Part shown: one piece after another, positions 1 to 7,698 of the stretch
Numbering within the stretch: position 1 is the first letter of the stretch
Layout of the letters: each line of letters begins with the position of its first letter
From: a virus
Length of the DNA: 31,438 nucleotides
Reading direction: 5' to 3' (one strand)
IMG/VR virus record: IMGVR_UViG_3300044722_000024
Location: 1-31,438 of that record
Notes under the pieces: generated by a model
Database searches by the model: none
Told to the model about the DNA's origin: nothing
The model's input: only the letters and a program-made list of their open reading frames with translations
Position numbers and translations under genes: made by a program

Positions 1-219
1 ATGAGACGCGTCGGTATTCTGCATATGCAAGCCGGCGTGGACGCGCTGCACCGTGTCTCGGCTGAGACCGGGATCAAGGTCTTGGTGCGCGCAGGAAAGA
101 AGGGGCGGCTGCTCTGCTTCAATAACCCGGCTGAATGGGAGTTCGCCGAGGAAGGCTTCGAAGCCGAGGAGGCGCGCCCATTCCTCGAAAAGCTCTGGCG
201 CGAGCTGAGCGTCAAGTAA
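1..219 (+). CDS. hypothetical protein, possibly 5'-truncated
   Basis: The frame is open from the first base of the window and encodes 72 residues ending in TAA at 217-219. An internal ATG at 25 is an alternative start. The product is small and mixed-charge, with an acidic C-terminal half (residues about 44-62 are rich in Glu) and a basic patch around residues 30-36. I recognise no family. It lies just upstream of the OB/HD nuclease gene on the same strand, so it is probably the tail of an early phage operon that begins outside the window. Because the window begins at its ATG, I cannot tell whether the frame extends further upstream. Confidence 0.5.
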   Translation: MRRVGILHMQAGVDALHRVSAETGIKVLVRAGKKGRLLCFNNPAEWEFAEEGFEAEEARPFLEKLWRELSVK

Positions 220-299
220 CCCGAATTTTTATGAACCCAACCCACCACCCAAATCAGTCTCATTCTGGAGAGCTCGGACATCATTCCTCCGTGGCTGGA

Positions 300-1277
300 A
301 TGACGACGACCTCCCTCATCACAGTCCTCGGCGAGCACATGCCGACCAATGCGGAACTCCACGTCCAGGTCATCGAGATCGAGCGCAAGGAAACCGCCGC
401 GAGAAAACCTTATGTAAGGTTGAAGCTGAGCGACGGCTCGGCAACCGCTGACACAAGCGTGTGGAGCGACAATCCGGCGTTCGCAATGGTGCTCTCGATG
501 GAGAAGGGCAAGTGCTACGCGCTCGAAGGCACCTTTCACGGCAGCCAGTATGGGCTCGAGAGCAAGAGCTGGCGGCCGCGGTTGCTGGAAGGCGACGAGC
601 GCGCGGCCGTGTTCGCCGGCCCGCCCGATCTGCGCGAGAAGCAGGAGCGGGATTGGCGGACGCTCGGCGAAGCGGTGTCGGGCTGTGAGGATGGCCCGCT
701 CAGGATGCTGGCGCTCCTGCTGCTCAATGAGTGCGCCGAGCCTTACCGTCGCGCTGCTGCGGCGCGGGGCAATCACCACGCGCGGCGCGGAGGCCTCGTC
801 GAGCACGTGTCAATGATGGCTCAAGCGGCCGTCGCGCTCTGCAGCGTGTATCGCGAGCTGCGTCGTGATCTGCTCGTCTGCGCGGTCGTTTTCCACGACT
901 GCGGGAAAATGGTGGAGAATCAATACGAACGCGAAGGCTTCGACATGCCATTCAGCTTTCGCGCGGAGGCTTACGGTCACATCGTCGTGGGGATCGAGAT
1001 GGCGCGCACGCTCTGGCAAAAGCTGCCCGAGGAAGCGCGCCAGGACGAGCTGCCGCTGCACGCGCTCTGTCACCTGATCGCGTCGCATCATGGGTGCCTC
1101 GATTGGGGCTCGCCGGTGGAGCCGAAGATGGCCGAGGCGCACGCGCTGCACTACATCGACAACCTGGACGCGAAGCTGGAGGCGTATCGGCACGGGCTCA
1201 AGACGGGCAAGGCGGTCGCGCCTGGCGTGATCGAGACACCGAATCGTCACATGCGGACCATCCTCGCGCTGCCATGA
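300..1277 (+). CDS. YhaM-like OB-fold/HD-domain 3'-5' exonuclease
   Basis: Counting from the ATG at 300 the protein has 325 residues. Residues about 19-95 resemble an OB-fold nucleic-acid-binding domain, with strands around VRLKLSDGS and a tryptophan-containing strand at 55. Residues about 150-300 form an HD phosphohydrolase domain: GGLVEH with H169, the HD pair H199-D200 in VFHDCGK, SHHG at 262-265, and DNLDAK at 287-292. This OB plus HD order and these motif spacings are those of the YhaM/CbfA family of 3'-5' exoribonucleases, which are about 315 residues long. The frame is open back to 135, and ATGs at 231 and 339 are alternatives. None has a convincing Shine-Dalgarno, so the start is uncertain. 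The stop overlaps the next ATG (ATGA at 1274). Its place before the ParB-like and helicase genes suggests a role in phage nucleic-acid metabolism, which is inference. Confidence 0.8.
   Translation: MTTTSLITVLGEHMPTNAELHVQVIEIERKETAARKPYVRLKLSDGSATADTSVWSDNPAFAMVLSMEKGKCYALEGTFHGSQYGLESKSWRPRLLEGDERAAVFAGPPDLREKQERDWRTLGEAVSGCEDGPLRMLALLLLNECAEPYRRAAAARGNHHARRGGLVEHVSMMAQAAVALCSVYRELRRDLLVCAVVFHDCGKMVENQYEREGFDMPFSFRAEAYGHIVVGIEMARTLWQKLPEEARQDELPLHALCHLIASHHGCLDWGSPVEPKMAEAHALHYIDNLDAKLEAYRHGLKTGKAVAPGVIETPNRHMRTILALP
408..419. repeat. CCTTA-N2-TAAGG palindrome, copy 1
   Basis: Centre TG, extended by one pair to ACCTTATGTAAGGT (407-420). Inside the nuclease gene. Confidence 0.5.
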
Positions 1278-1501
1278 AGAAGGGCACTCAACTTCACACC
1301 CGCGACGGCCGAAAGGTGGGTAATGCGATCGTGACTCGGCGCAAAAGGCATCCGGTGCTCGGGCGGCTGTATGCGATCGAGACGGACTTCGGCAATACCG
1401 CCAAACTGACCCTCAGGGAGCTCCACGAGCTCTTTCACGTGGGCAAGAGAACCAACCTCAAACGCTGGCGGTCTGACCGCGCGAAAATCATCGGTAAATG
1501 A
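1274..1501 (+). CDS. small basic hypothetical protein
   Basis: A 75-residue, strongly basic protein. Its ATG overlaps the stop of the nuclease gene (ATGA, 1274-1277) and its own stop overlaps the next ATG (1498-1501), so it sits mid-operon and is probably translationally coupled on both sides. Lys and Arg are spread along the length with a cluster at residues about 57-70, which would suit nucleic-acid binding. I recognise no family and see no zinc ligands or membrane segment. Confidence 0.65.
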   Translation: MKKGTQLHTRDGRKVGNAIVTRRKRHPVLGRLYAIETDFGNTAKLTLRELHELFHVGKRTNLKRWRSDRAKIIGK

Positions 1502-2331
1502 CGGTTCCTCTTTCTTCCATCCAGCGCGACACGGCCCTGCAAATGCGGGCGAAGCCGCTCGACCTGGGCATCATCACCGAATACGCGGAGGCGATGGAGC
1601 GCGGAGACGTCTTTCCGCCGATCATCGTCTTTGCGGACGATCCGAACATCGAACAGACGCGGCTCTGGCTCGGCGATGGGTGGCACCGCATCGAGGCGTG
1701 TGTGACGCTCGGGCTCAAGACGATCGAAGCGGAGATCCGCCCGGGCGGCCGGCGCGCGGCGTTCCTGTTCTCGCTCGGGGCGAATGACCACCACGGCATG
1801 CGGCGCACGCGTGCGGACAAACACCACGCCGTCGAGGCGGCGCTCGCCGACATGGAGACGCGGCAGTTGAGCGACCGGGAAATCGCGCGGCTCTGCGGCG
1901 TGGATAATAAGACGGTCGCGAAGGCGCGCGAGGAACATCCTGACCTGGCACTGCTCGACACGAAGCGGCGCGGGCGTGATGGCAAGGTCCAGAGCGCCCA
2001 CAAGCGGGTGAGGATTTCCTCACCTGCGCCAGCACCCTTACCTAAGGATGAGGAACTGTCGCCACTGCGGCAATGGGCGCAGAGTCCAGAGGGGCGCGCT
2101 GCCTCGCAGATCAACACCGAGGCGATGGCGAGGATCGGGGCCATGAAAAAGAGTGTGCGGGATTTGTTCGACGCGACGCCCGAAGAGAAGCGCCATCTGT
2201 TCTGCGTCGAGATTTACAAGTTCATCTGCGACCACGATCCGGAGGTCGATGAGATGAACCGCACGGCGCGGCAGGTCGGCAATCCGACCGTTCACAATCT
2301 GCTTACGACCCCCGCCCCCCAAACTGAGTGA
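1498..2331 (+). CDS. ParB-like DNA-binding protein
   Basis: 277 residues. The N-terminal part (about 1-100) resembles a ParB/sulfiredoxin-fold domain, with conserved GDGWHR at 59-64 followed by an alanine-rich helix and the IEAEI strand. A helix-turn-helix follows at about 124-144 (SDREIARLCGVDNKTVAKA). The C-terminal 120 residues are charged and unassigned. In chromosomal ParB the GxxR box and this fold bind CTP; phage ParB-like proteins with this layout are usually annotated only as ParB-domain proteins. It overlaps the upstream gene by 4 bp and the helicase gene by GTGA at 2328-2331. Two palindromes (2007-2024, 2036-2047) lie inside the gene and recur elsewhere in the early region, so they are possible binding sites. 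A role in replication or regulation is inferred. Confidence 0.8.
   Translation: MTVPLSSIQRDTALQMRAKPLDLGIITEYAEAMERGDVFPPIIVFADDPNIEQTRLWLGDGWHRIEACVTLGLKTIEAEIRPGGRRAAFLFSLGANDHHGMRRTRADKHHAVEAALADMETRQLSDREIARLCGVDNKTVAKAREEHPDLALLDTKRRGRDGKVQSAHKRVRISSPAPAPLPKDEELSPLRQWAQSPEGRAASQINTEAMARIGAMKKSVRDLFDATPEEKRHLFCVEIYKFICDHDPEVDEMNRTARQVGNPTVHNLLTTPAPQTE
2007..2024. repeat. 18-bp palindrome GGTGAGGA-TT-TCCTCACC, copy 1
   Basis: Arms of 8 bp, inside the ParB-like gene; 12 bp before a CCTTA-N2-TAAGG site. Confidence 0.6.
2036..2047. repeat. CCTTA-N2-TAAGG palindrome, copy 2
   Basis: Centre CC, inside the ParB-like gene just after the 18-bp palindrome. Confidence 0.5.
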
Positions 2332-3788
2332 GCGATTATCCAGTCGGCAAGATCGTCGAGTATAGGGACGCGGGGAAGAACTCGTTCAATGAGCTGCTGA
2401 GCGTGCGCGCCCTGGAGCGCGTACTGACGATGCGCGCGAAGGAGGACGAGTGGTACGTGTGGGAGGGCAAGGCGTGGATGAAGCGCAGCAAGTCGATGTA
2501 TCTGCCGACTGCGCTCGAAGTACTGCCTCAGAGCGTGCGCTGCGTGCGCCACGCCAAGACGCTGATCGAGCACATGGAGGCGAAGCATCAGATCGCGCCG
2601 GACGAAAAGCTTGCCGGCGCGATCATGTTTGACCCTGCCAGCACGGAGGCCGAGCGGATCGTGCTCATCAACCTCGAAAATGGGACGCTGCGTGTGACGG
2701 CTGAGACGGTCGAGCTCTTGAAGCACGACAAAACACGGCTATTCACCGGCTATCTGCCGACGCCGTGGATCCAGGGGGCGAGCCGCGAGAATTTCATGCG
2801 GGTGCTCCGTGAGGCGCTGCCCGTCGATGCGAGCGGCGTGGCCGAGGGGGTTTCGCTCATGCAATGGTGGGGCGGCTACCTGCTCCTGCCGAACTGTGAG
2901 AAGGAGTTGTTCCTGATCTGCTACGGGCCGAGCGGCACGGGCAAATCGACGATCGCCGAGACGATGTGCCGAGTGCTCGGGGAAGATCCGATGGTGGCAT
3001 CGCTGACTCTCTCGCAGCTCTGCGCCGGCGAGAAGGCTTACAGCCTGCCCAAGCTGCAATACGCGATCGTGAACATGGGCACGGAGCTCGATACCGTGGA
3101 CGTGGAGGACGCGAGTGCGCTCAAGCGGCTGGTGTCGGGAGAGGCAGTCGAGGCGCGCAACATCTTCGGGCGTCCGTTCACGATGAGAACATCGGCCAAG
3201 CTGTGGTTCAACGCGAACGACCTGCCGCGATTCAAGCACGGCACAGACGCCGAATTGCGGCGCGTGCGCTTCCTTCACTTCGACCAATTCCCGAAATGTC
3301 CGGAGTGCGAGGGCAAGGGCTTCATCGAGGACTTCACTTCGGAGAAACCGCCGAAGTGCGAGAAGTGCCGGGGCACGAAGATTTTCCGTGATGCGCGCCT
3401 CAAGGGCTCACAAGGTCTGCTCGCGCAGGAATCCAGTGGCGTCCTCGGCTGGATGGTTCAAGGATTGCAGGACTATCTCGGGGGAATCGAGTGTCCGGAG
3501 GGCGGGGTGCGCAGCAAGCAGGTGAAGGCGCAGTTCGCGGTGAGCAACGATCCCGTGAAGGCGTTCTTCGACTCGGATCTGATCGCCGCCCCGGATGGCC
3601 GGGAGCTCAAGAGCGAAGTCGCAGAACGTTTCAAATCGTTCATGGATCATCGGGGCTTCCCGGGCAAGTCGATCGAGGCGCTATTCCGCGCGCTCTACCA
3701 GCGGTTTCCGTTCATCAAGCCGGTGCGCATCAAGGAAGGCAGTGAATCGAAGCACTATCTCGCCGGGGTTTCGCTGCGCGAACTCTAA
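2328..3788 (+). CDS. SF3-family (D5/P4-type) helicase with inserted zinc finger
   Basis: 486 residues, starting with GTG inside the overlap GTGA. Walker A GPSGTGKST is at 200-208. Downstream come an acidic region around 248-262 and the FNANDLP sensor-like segment at 294-300, then the R-rich ELRRVRF at 309-315. This is the arrangement of the superfamily 3 helicase domain of phage/plasmid D5-like primase-helicases. Unusually, a four-cysteine module (C324, C327, C344, C347; CPECEGKGF then CEKCRGTK) sits between the strand at 315-322 and the helix at about 363-380. The C-terminal 90 residues look like a winged helix. No primase catalytic domain is present in the N-terminal 180 residues, so it probably acts as a replicative helicase or loader with a separate primase. 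It ends the early operon. Confidence 0.85.
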   Translation: MSDYPVGKIVEYRDAGKNSFNELLSVRALERVLTMRAKEDEWYVWEGKAWMKRSKSMYLPTALEVLPQSVRCVRHAKTLIEHMEAKHQIAPDEKLAGAIMFDPASTEAERIVLINLENGTLRVTAETVELLKHDKTRLFTGYLPTPWIQGASRENFMRVLREALPVDASGVAEGVSLMQWWGGYLLLPNCEKELFLICYGPSGTGKSTIAETMCRVLGEDPMVASLTLSQLCAGEKAYSLPKLQYAIVNMGTELDTVDVEDASALKRLVSGEAVEARNIFGRPFTMRTSAKLWFNANDLPRFKHGTDAELRRVRFLHFDQFPKCPECEGKGFIEDFTSEKPPKCEKCRGTKIFRDARLKGSQGLLAQESSGVLGWMVQGLQDYLGGIECPEGGVRSKQVKAQFAVSNDPVKAFFDSDLIAAPDGRELKSEVAERFKSFMDHRGFPGKSIEALFRALYQRFPFIKPVRIKEGSESKHYLAGVSLREL

Positions 3789-3811
3789 GACGCCGCGCTC
3801 GCGGCACGATC

Positions 3812-3850
3812 CGGCAGTTGTTCGAACATACCGAGCAACTGCCGTTCTTT
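3812..3850 (+). terminator. intrinsic terminator after the helicase operon
   Basis: The arms 3812-3824 and 3832-3844 pair over 13 bp (CGGCAGTTG with CAACTGCCG as the outer part, one G-T wobble) around a 7-nt loop. TTCTTT follows at once at 3845-3850. It lies 24 bp after the helicase stop, the expected place for the end of the early operon. Confidence 0.65.
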
Positions 3851-3885
3851 CGTACTTCCTCGGGGAGAGCCGCGCGTTCGCTGCT

Positions 3886-4008
3886 GTTGCGGGCCAGCCG
3901 TTGCAGGGGTTGCAGGGGTTTTCCTGACCTTCTTAAAAATGAAGGAAGTGGTCTCTGTTGGCGCAGCTTAGGTAGCAACTACCCCTGCAACCCCTGTCAC
4001 CCTGCCTT
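3886..4008. repeat. iteron-like 9-bp repeats upstream of terminase
   Basis: GTTGCAGGG occurs twice in tandem at 3900-3908 and 3909-3917, with a degenerate copy (GTTGCGGGC) at 3886-3894. The inverted form CCCTGCAAC is at 3983-3991, followed directly by CCCTGTCAC at 3992-4000 and a partial CCCTGCC. A small hairpin (CCTTC/GAAGG) lies between the two blocks at about 3928-3945. The 355-bp region 3789-4143 contains no convincing gene. Iterons just before a small terminase gene could be a packaging (cos/pac) site or an origin; the sequence does not decide between them. Confidence 0.55.
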
Positions 4009-4120
4009 GGGTGCGCAATCAACCACCACCGTGGACAAGGAATCTCTTTTCCGCAGGGAGAAACAGGTTTCCCTACAAGGGGTGTCACGTCCACTTATGG
4101 GAGGTTTCCAGCAATCTAAG

Positions 4121-4126
4121 TTGACA
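4121..4126 (+). promoter_or_regulatory. TTGACA motif before the small terminase gene
   Basis: 17 nt before the GTG at 4144, with GGGAG between motif and start. The only plus-strand copy seen at a gene start. Confidence 0.3.
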
Positions 4127-4143
4127 GCAACCGGGAGACTGTC

Positions 4144-4908
4144 GTGGACACCCCATCAGACACTCCTGAGCCGTCGCCGGCCGCGCCGATCGCCCTGACG
4201 CCGAGCCAGCTCGCCGGCCACTGGGGCTGCCGTCGCCAGTATGCGTCGCGGTTGATCCAGCGGGGATGCCCGACTGACTCACTGGAAAGGGCGAACGAAT
4301 GGAGGCTCAACAATTCGAAGCGCGGCGTCGGTTTCCGATCGCGAGCTTCAAAGCGCGCGCCAGCGGAAACTCCGGTGAGGAATTCCTCACCTGAGGAAAA
4401 AAATTCCGAGGACTCGGCTCGGGAGGGTGCGGGAGGCGGCGAGCCGCCAAATACTCCTGTTTGGGAGCCTGACGCGATTCTGAGGGGGGTGCAAAGTGCG
4501 CTCGCCAAGGCTCGCGAGGTGGAGGAGGAGGCGCACAGGCTGGTTGCCCAGGCGCAACGCATGAGGGACGACGAGAAAATCGCCATCCGCATCGCCGCCT
4601 ACAACAAGGCACTTGAGGGGCGGCTCAAGGCCGAGGAAAAGTGTGTGGATCTGTTGGAAAAGCTCCAGGTGTTCATCACCATGGACTTCGCCAAGCAGCT
4701 CATGCGGAAGGCGTGGGTGCCGCTGCTGACGCGGCTCCGGTCGGTCCCGATGCGGGCGGGGATCAAAGCCAATCCGCATGACGACGTGCACGCCACGGAG
4801 GTCATTTCGGCCGAGATCGAGGATGCGATCAAAGAGGCTCAAGGCGCGTTTGTGGTCGAAAATCCGAGCTCGCTCGGCTCGGGGGGTGAGGGGGGCAACC
4901 TTACGTAA
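4144..4908 (+). CDS. terminase small subunit (putative)
   Basis: 254 residues from a GTG at 4144, preceded by GGGAG at the right distance (about 4133-4137). Residues about 19-58 look like a winged helix-turn-helix of the Nu1/excisionase type, with a tryptophan in the wing (NEWRLNN). Residues about 112-180 are predicted coiled coil, rich in Ala, Glu, Lys and Arg. The C-terminus is acidic. Small terminases bind DNA at the packaging site and recruit the large subunit, and this gene sits 2 bp before the GpA-type large subunit, which is the main support. Similarity to named small terminases is by layout only. An 18-bp perfect palindrome (4374-4391) is embedded in the coding sequence. Confidence 0.65.
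   Translation: MDTPSDTPEPSPAAPIALTPSQLAGHWGCRRQYASRLIQRGCPTDSLERANEWRLNNSKRGVGFRSRASKRAPAETPVRNSSPEEKNSEDSAREGAGGGEPPNTPVWEPDAILRGVQSALAKAREVEEEAHRLVAQAQRMRDDEKIAIRIAAYNKALEGRLKAEEKCVDLLEKLQVFITMDFAKQLMRKAWVPLLTRLRSVPMRAGIKANPHDDVHATEVISAEIEDAIKEAQGAFVVENPSSLGSGGEGGNLT
4374..4391. repeat. 18-bp palindrome GGTGAGGAATTCCTCACC, copy 2
   Basis: Perfect palindrome inside the small terminase gene. It differs from copy 1 by one central base. Confidence 0.6.
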
Positions 4909-4910
4909 GG
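4899..4910. repeat. CCTTA-N2-TAAGG palindrome, copy 3
   Basis: Perfect CCTTACGTAAGG spanning the small terminase stop codon and the AAGG before the large subunit ATG, so a bound protein or hairpin could touch terminase translation. Confidence 0.5.
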
Positions 4911-6861
4911 ATGGGCGCGATCTCTCCACTCCAGGTCGAGCTCTCGCGGTATTGCTACGACCTGCTCTCGCCCGCGCCCACCATGCAAGTGTGGGAGTGG
5001 GCTGAGGAAAACATCTACCTCAGCGAGCGCACCAGCGCGCTCCCCGGCCGCTTCTCCACGGTCCTCACGCCCTACATCCGCGAGCCGTTGCAGGCGTACT
5101 CGGATAAAAACGTGACGGATCTCGTCCTCTGCTTCGGCACGCAGACGGCCAAGACCACCGTCGTCATGGTCGGCACGGCTTACCGCATCGTGAACGACCC
5201 CACCCCGACCCTGTGGGTGATGCCGAACCTCGACCTGGCCAAGTCGTTCAGCAAGACGCGCTGGCAGCCGATGGTCACCGACTGCAAGCCGCTCGCCGAG
5301 CAGAAGCCTGATGATCGGCATCTCTTCGGCACCACCGAGCAGCACTTCGACAAAGTGACGCTCAACTTCGTGGGCTCGAACAGTCCGTCAAACCTCGCCT
5401 CGAGGCCCGCGGGGCTCTTGAACATGGACGAGACGGACAAGTTCAAGATGGAGTCCGATCGCGAGGCCGGCGCGCTGCAGCTCGCGGAGGAACGCACCAA
5501 GACCTTCGCCTATCCGCTGCGCGTCAAGACGAGCACGCCCACCACGGTCAACGGCGATATCTGGCGCGAGTTCAAACTCGGCGATCAGCGCTACTACCAC
5601 GTCCCCTGCCCGCATTGCTCGCCCAAGATCAAGACCAACCGCAAGCTGCTCATGTGGGATCATCTGACGGCCGAGGAAAGGGAGCTCGTCTCGAAGTCCT
5701 GGATCACGCTCAAGTTCTCCATCGAGAGCAAGGAGCACGGCGATTGCGGCGTCCGCTGGTGGCGCGAGAGCGAGGACGAGGCGAAGACGAACGGCGAGTG
5801 GGACATGGACAAGGTGCGCAAAAACACCTTCTACAAGTGCCAGAACTGCGCCGGCGAAATCTTCGATCATCACAAGCCCGCCATGCTGCGCGCCGGCATT
5901 TGGGTGCCGACGAATACCAACGCAGAACCCGGACGGCGCTCCTACCATCTCAACTCGCTCTACTCCCTGCTCGGCAAGGAGTGCATGCTCGGCGTGATCG
6001 CCGTGAAGTGGCTCCAGACCAAGGGCTCGATGACGAAGCGCCACAACTTCATCAACTCGACCCTCGCCGAGACGTGGGACGACGAGAAGGCCGTGGACGA
6101 CAACCCGATCTTCAAGGAGAGCTACGACAGCCGCGAAATCCTCACGGCCTCGATCGCCGATCGCGTCACCATCATGTCGGTGGACGTGCAGCACGGCCAC
6201 ACCTGGGTGATCGTGCGGCGATGCGAAGCCGAGCAAGGAGAGGCCGAATGGCGAGTCATGGCTGCTCCATGCCGAAAAGGTGATGGGCGGTGTCGAGGAA
6301 CTGCAGCGTATCCAGAGCGAGTATGATGTGCAGTCCAAGCACGTCATTCTCGACGTGGCGCACTTCACCAACACCGTCTCGAAATGGATCGTGGAGAACG
6401 GCTGGCGCGGCGCCTGGGGCGACGACAAGAAGGGATTCATCCACACCGAGCAAAGCGGGCAGCGCGTGATTCGCGTCTATTCGCCGGTACAGTATCGCGA
6501 TCCGCACCTGGGCACGTCCTTCGCCAGCGAGGGCAACGAAAAGGCCCGCTACGTCTTTTGGGCAAACGACCCGATCAAGGATCTGCTCGCCGTCATTCGC
6601 TACAACGAGCCCGTCATCTTCCACGTCCACGCGAACGTGCCGCCGGAGTATCAGCGGCACATGAACGCGGAGATGAAGACGACAAAGCGATCGTTTCAGA
6701 CGAACCGCGTGACCTACTTCTGGAAGCGGCTGCGCAGGGAGAACCACTTGCTCGATGCCGAGTGCATGAACCTCCTGCGCGCACTGCAGCTCGGCTTCGT
6801 GCCGATGCCCGACGAGCAGCCGGCTGCGACGCAACGGACTCTCGATCTGCAGACGGCGTAG
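4911..6861 (+). pseudogene. GpA-type terminase large subunit, split by a frame change
   Basis: The ATG at 4911 follows the small subunit stop by 2 bp with AAGG just before it. The first frame runs to TGA at 6324-6326 (471 residues). Homologous sequence continues in the +1 frame, open from 6211 and ending in TAA at 6859-6861. The joined product would be about 650 residues, normal for the lambda gpA family. The first frame shows an ATPase Walker A-like GTQTAKT at 76-82, Walker B NMDETDKF at 172-178, zinc-ligand pairs C233/C236 and C310/C313, and the nuclease motif SVDVQ at 423-427. The second frame carries WLLHAEKV and ILDVAHFTNTV, the next conserved nuclease segments. The crossover must lie between 6211 and about 6260. 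A one-base insertion (mutation or assembly error) is simplest; programmed +1 shifting is possible but I see no classical signal. Confidence 0.8.
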
Positions 6862-6922
6862 ATTCGACTGTTGGGAAACGACCGAATTCCCCCTCCCTCG
6901 GCTCGCTTTCGGGAACGGACAC

Positions 6923-6957
6923 AAAAAAAGCCCGGTGCGTCGTGAGACACACCGGGC
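6923..6957 (-). terminator. intrinsic terminator for the 6977-7342 gene
   Basis: On the minus strand GCCCGGTG (6957-6950) pairs with CACCGGGC (6937-6930), the stem continues after one mismatch, and it is followed by seven Ts (complement of the A run 6923-6929). It lies 19 bp after the stop of the minus-strand gene. On the plus strand there is no T run after the hairpin, so it would not act as an intrinsic terminator for terminase. Confidence 0.8.
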
Positions 6958-6976
6958 GTGGTGAGGGATTCAGGGG

Positions 6977-7342
6977 TTATTCTTTCAGCAAGCGGAAGCC
7001 GGTCACATAGGGCGCGACGGCGGGCACGTAGGCCCACGGCCGGCCCCGCGTCTGCAGGATGGGGCACATCGCGATGTAGTAGGGCGAGGCCACACTGTGA
7101 AAAGCTTCGACGGCGAGCTCGAAGGCGTCCACCTGGTCGCCGGGGATGGGCTCGCCATCGAGCATGGCGGCGACGGACGGCGGCAGCGTCACCTGATAGT
7201 GGATGAATTCGTCCCAACGCTCGCGCGGGATCTCGCGCAGGTCCACGGGGCCGGGGCCGCCTTCACGGACGATCTCTTCCTCGCTCTCGCGGGCCAGTGC
7301 GGCGCCGCTCTTGTTGGTTTCAAAGTAGTCGGACGAATCCAT
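6977..7342 (-). CDS. hypothetical protein
   Basis: 121 residues, acidic overall, with Glu-rich stretches near residues 19-27 and 43-46. It ends in LLKE before a strong intrinsic terminator on the same strand. There is no signal peptide or membrane helix. I recognise no family. It faces terminase tail to tail, and its own terminator supports independent expression. It could be a phage accessory gene or a host gene; nothing in the sequence decides. Confidence 0.6.
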   Translation of the reverse strand: MDSSDYFETNKSGAALARESEEEIVREGGPGPVDLREIPRERWDEFIHYQVTLPPSVAAMLDGEPIPGDQVDAFELAVEAFHSVASPYYIAMCPILQTRGRPWAYVPAVAPYVTGFRLLKE

Positions 7343-7348
7343 GCAGCT

Positions 7349-7577
7349 TTATCGCACGGGCGAGTGCGGAAATCCGCAGTTAGTTTTGAGAGCTGTCTCT
7401 GCCATCTGGTTGAGAGCTGCCCCGCGGTCACGCTCTGAGCCGTCGCCGATTAGACGCTGGGCCGACACAATAATCTCCTTCTCGGCGAGCGGGCTGAAAC
7501 ACGCAACGACCACCTTCGGCGAATTGCACCCACTCCGACGGGGAATCAAACTCGATGCCAGAATCAATCGTGATCAT
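7349..7577 (-). pseudogene. frameshifted small hypothetical gene
   Basis: From the ATG at 7577 (GGAAAG just upstream) one frame encodes about 30 sensible residues, with EWVQFAEGGRCVFQPA near the end. After about position 7487 the sensible sequence (EKEIIVSAQRLIGDG and onward) continues in another frame to the stop at 7349. The fused product would be about 75 residues and reads as one compact protein: an amphipathic start, an FQP turn, then a strand/helix region. The alternative readings on either side are low-complexity. I take this as a gene broken by a single-base indel, or a local sequencing error. I cannot name its function. Confidence 0.45.
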
Positions 7578-7617
7578 CTTTCCAAATCCAATGACGCGAG
7601 GAATAACGAAACAAGTA

Positions 7618-7678
7618 AGCGATGGCGGCGGCCGAAACGCAGGAGTTGGCAAACGGCGTCCGGCCGCCGCCATTCGCT
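7618..7678. repeat. REP-like long hairpin
   Basis: ATGGCGGCGGCCG at 7622-7634 is exactly complementary to 7661-7673. The stem extends by four more pairs (7618-7621 with 7675-7678) after a one-base bulge, and ACGC/GCGT (7637-7640 with 7656-7659) pair inside the loop. It lies between two small minus-strand genes. The form and intergenic position are those of a repetitive extragenic palindrome; other genomic copies would be needed to prove that. Confidence 0.55.
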
Positions 7679-7698
7679 CCACTGACTGGTTCGGGGAA

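Noticed and set aside
5388-6446. 352-codon open frame on the minus strand
   Set aside because: Antisense of the large terminase, whose ATPase and nuclease motifs identify the coding strand.
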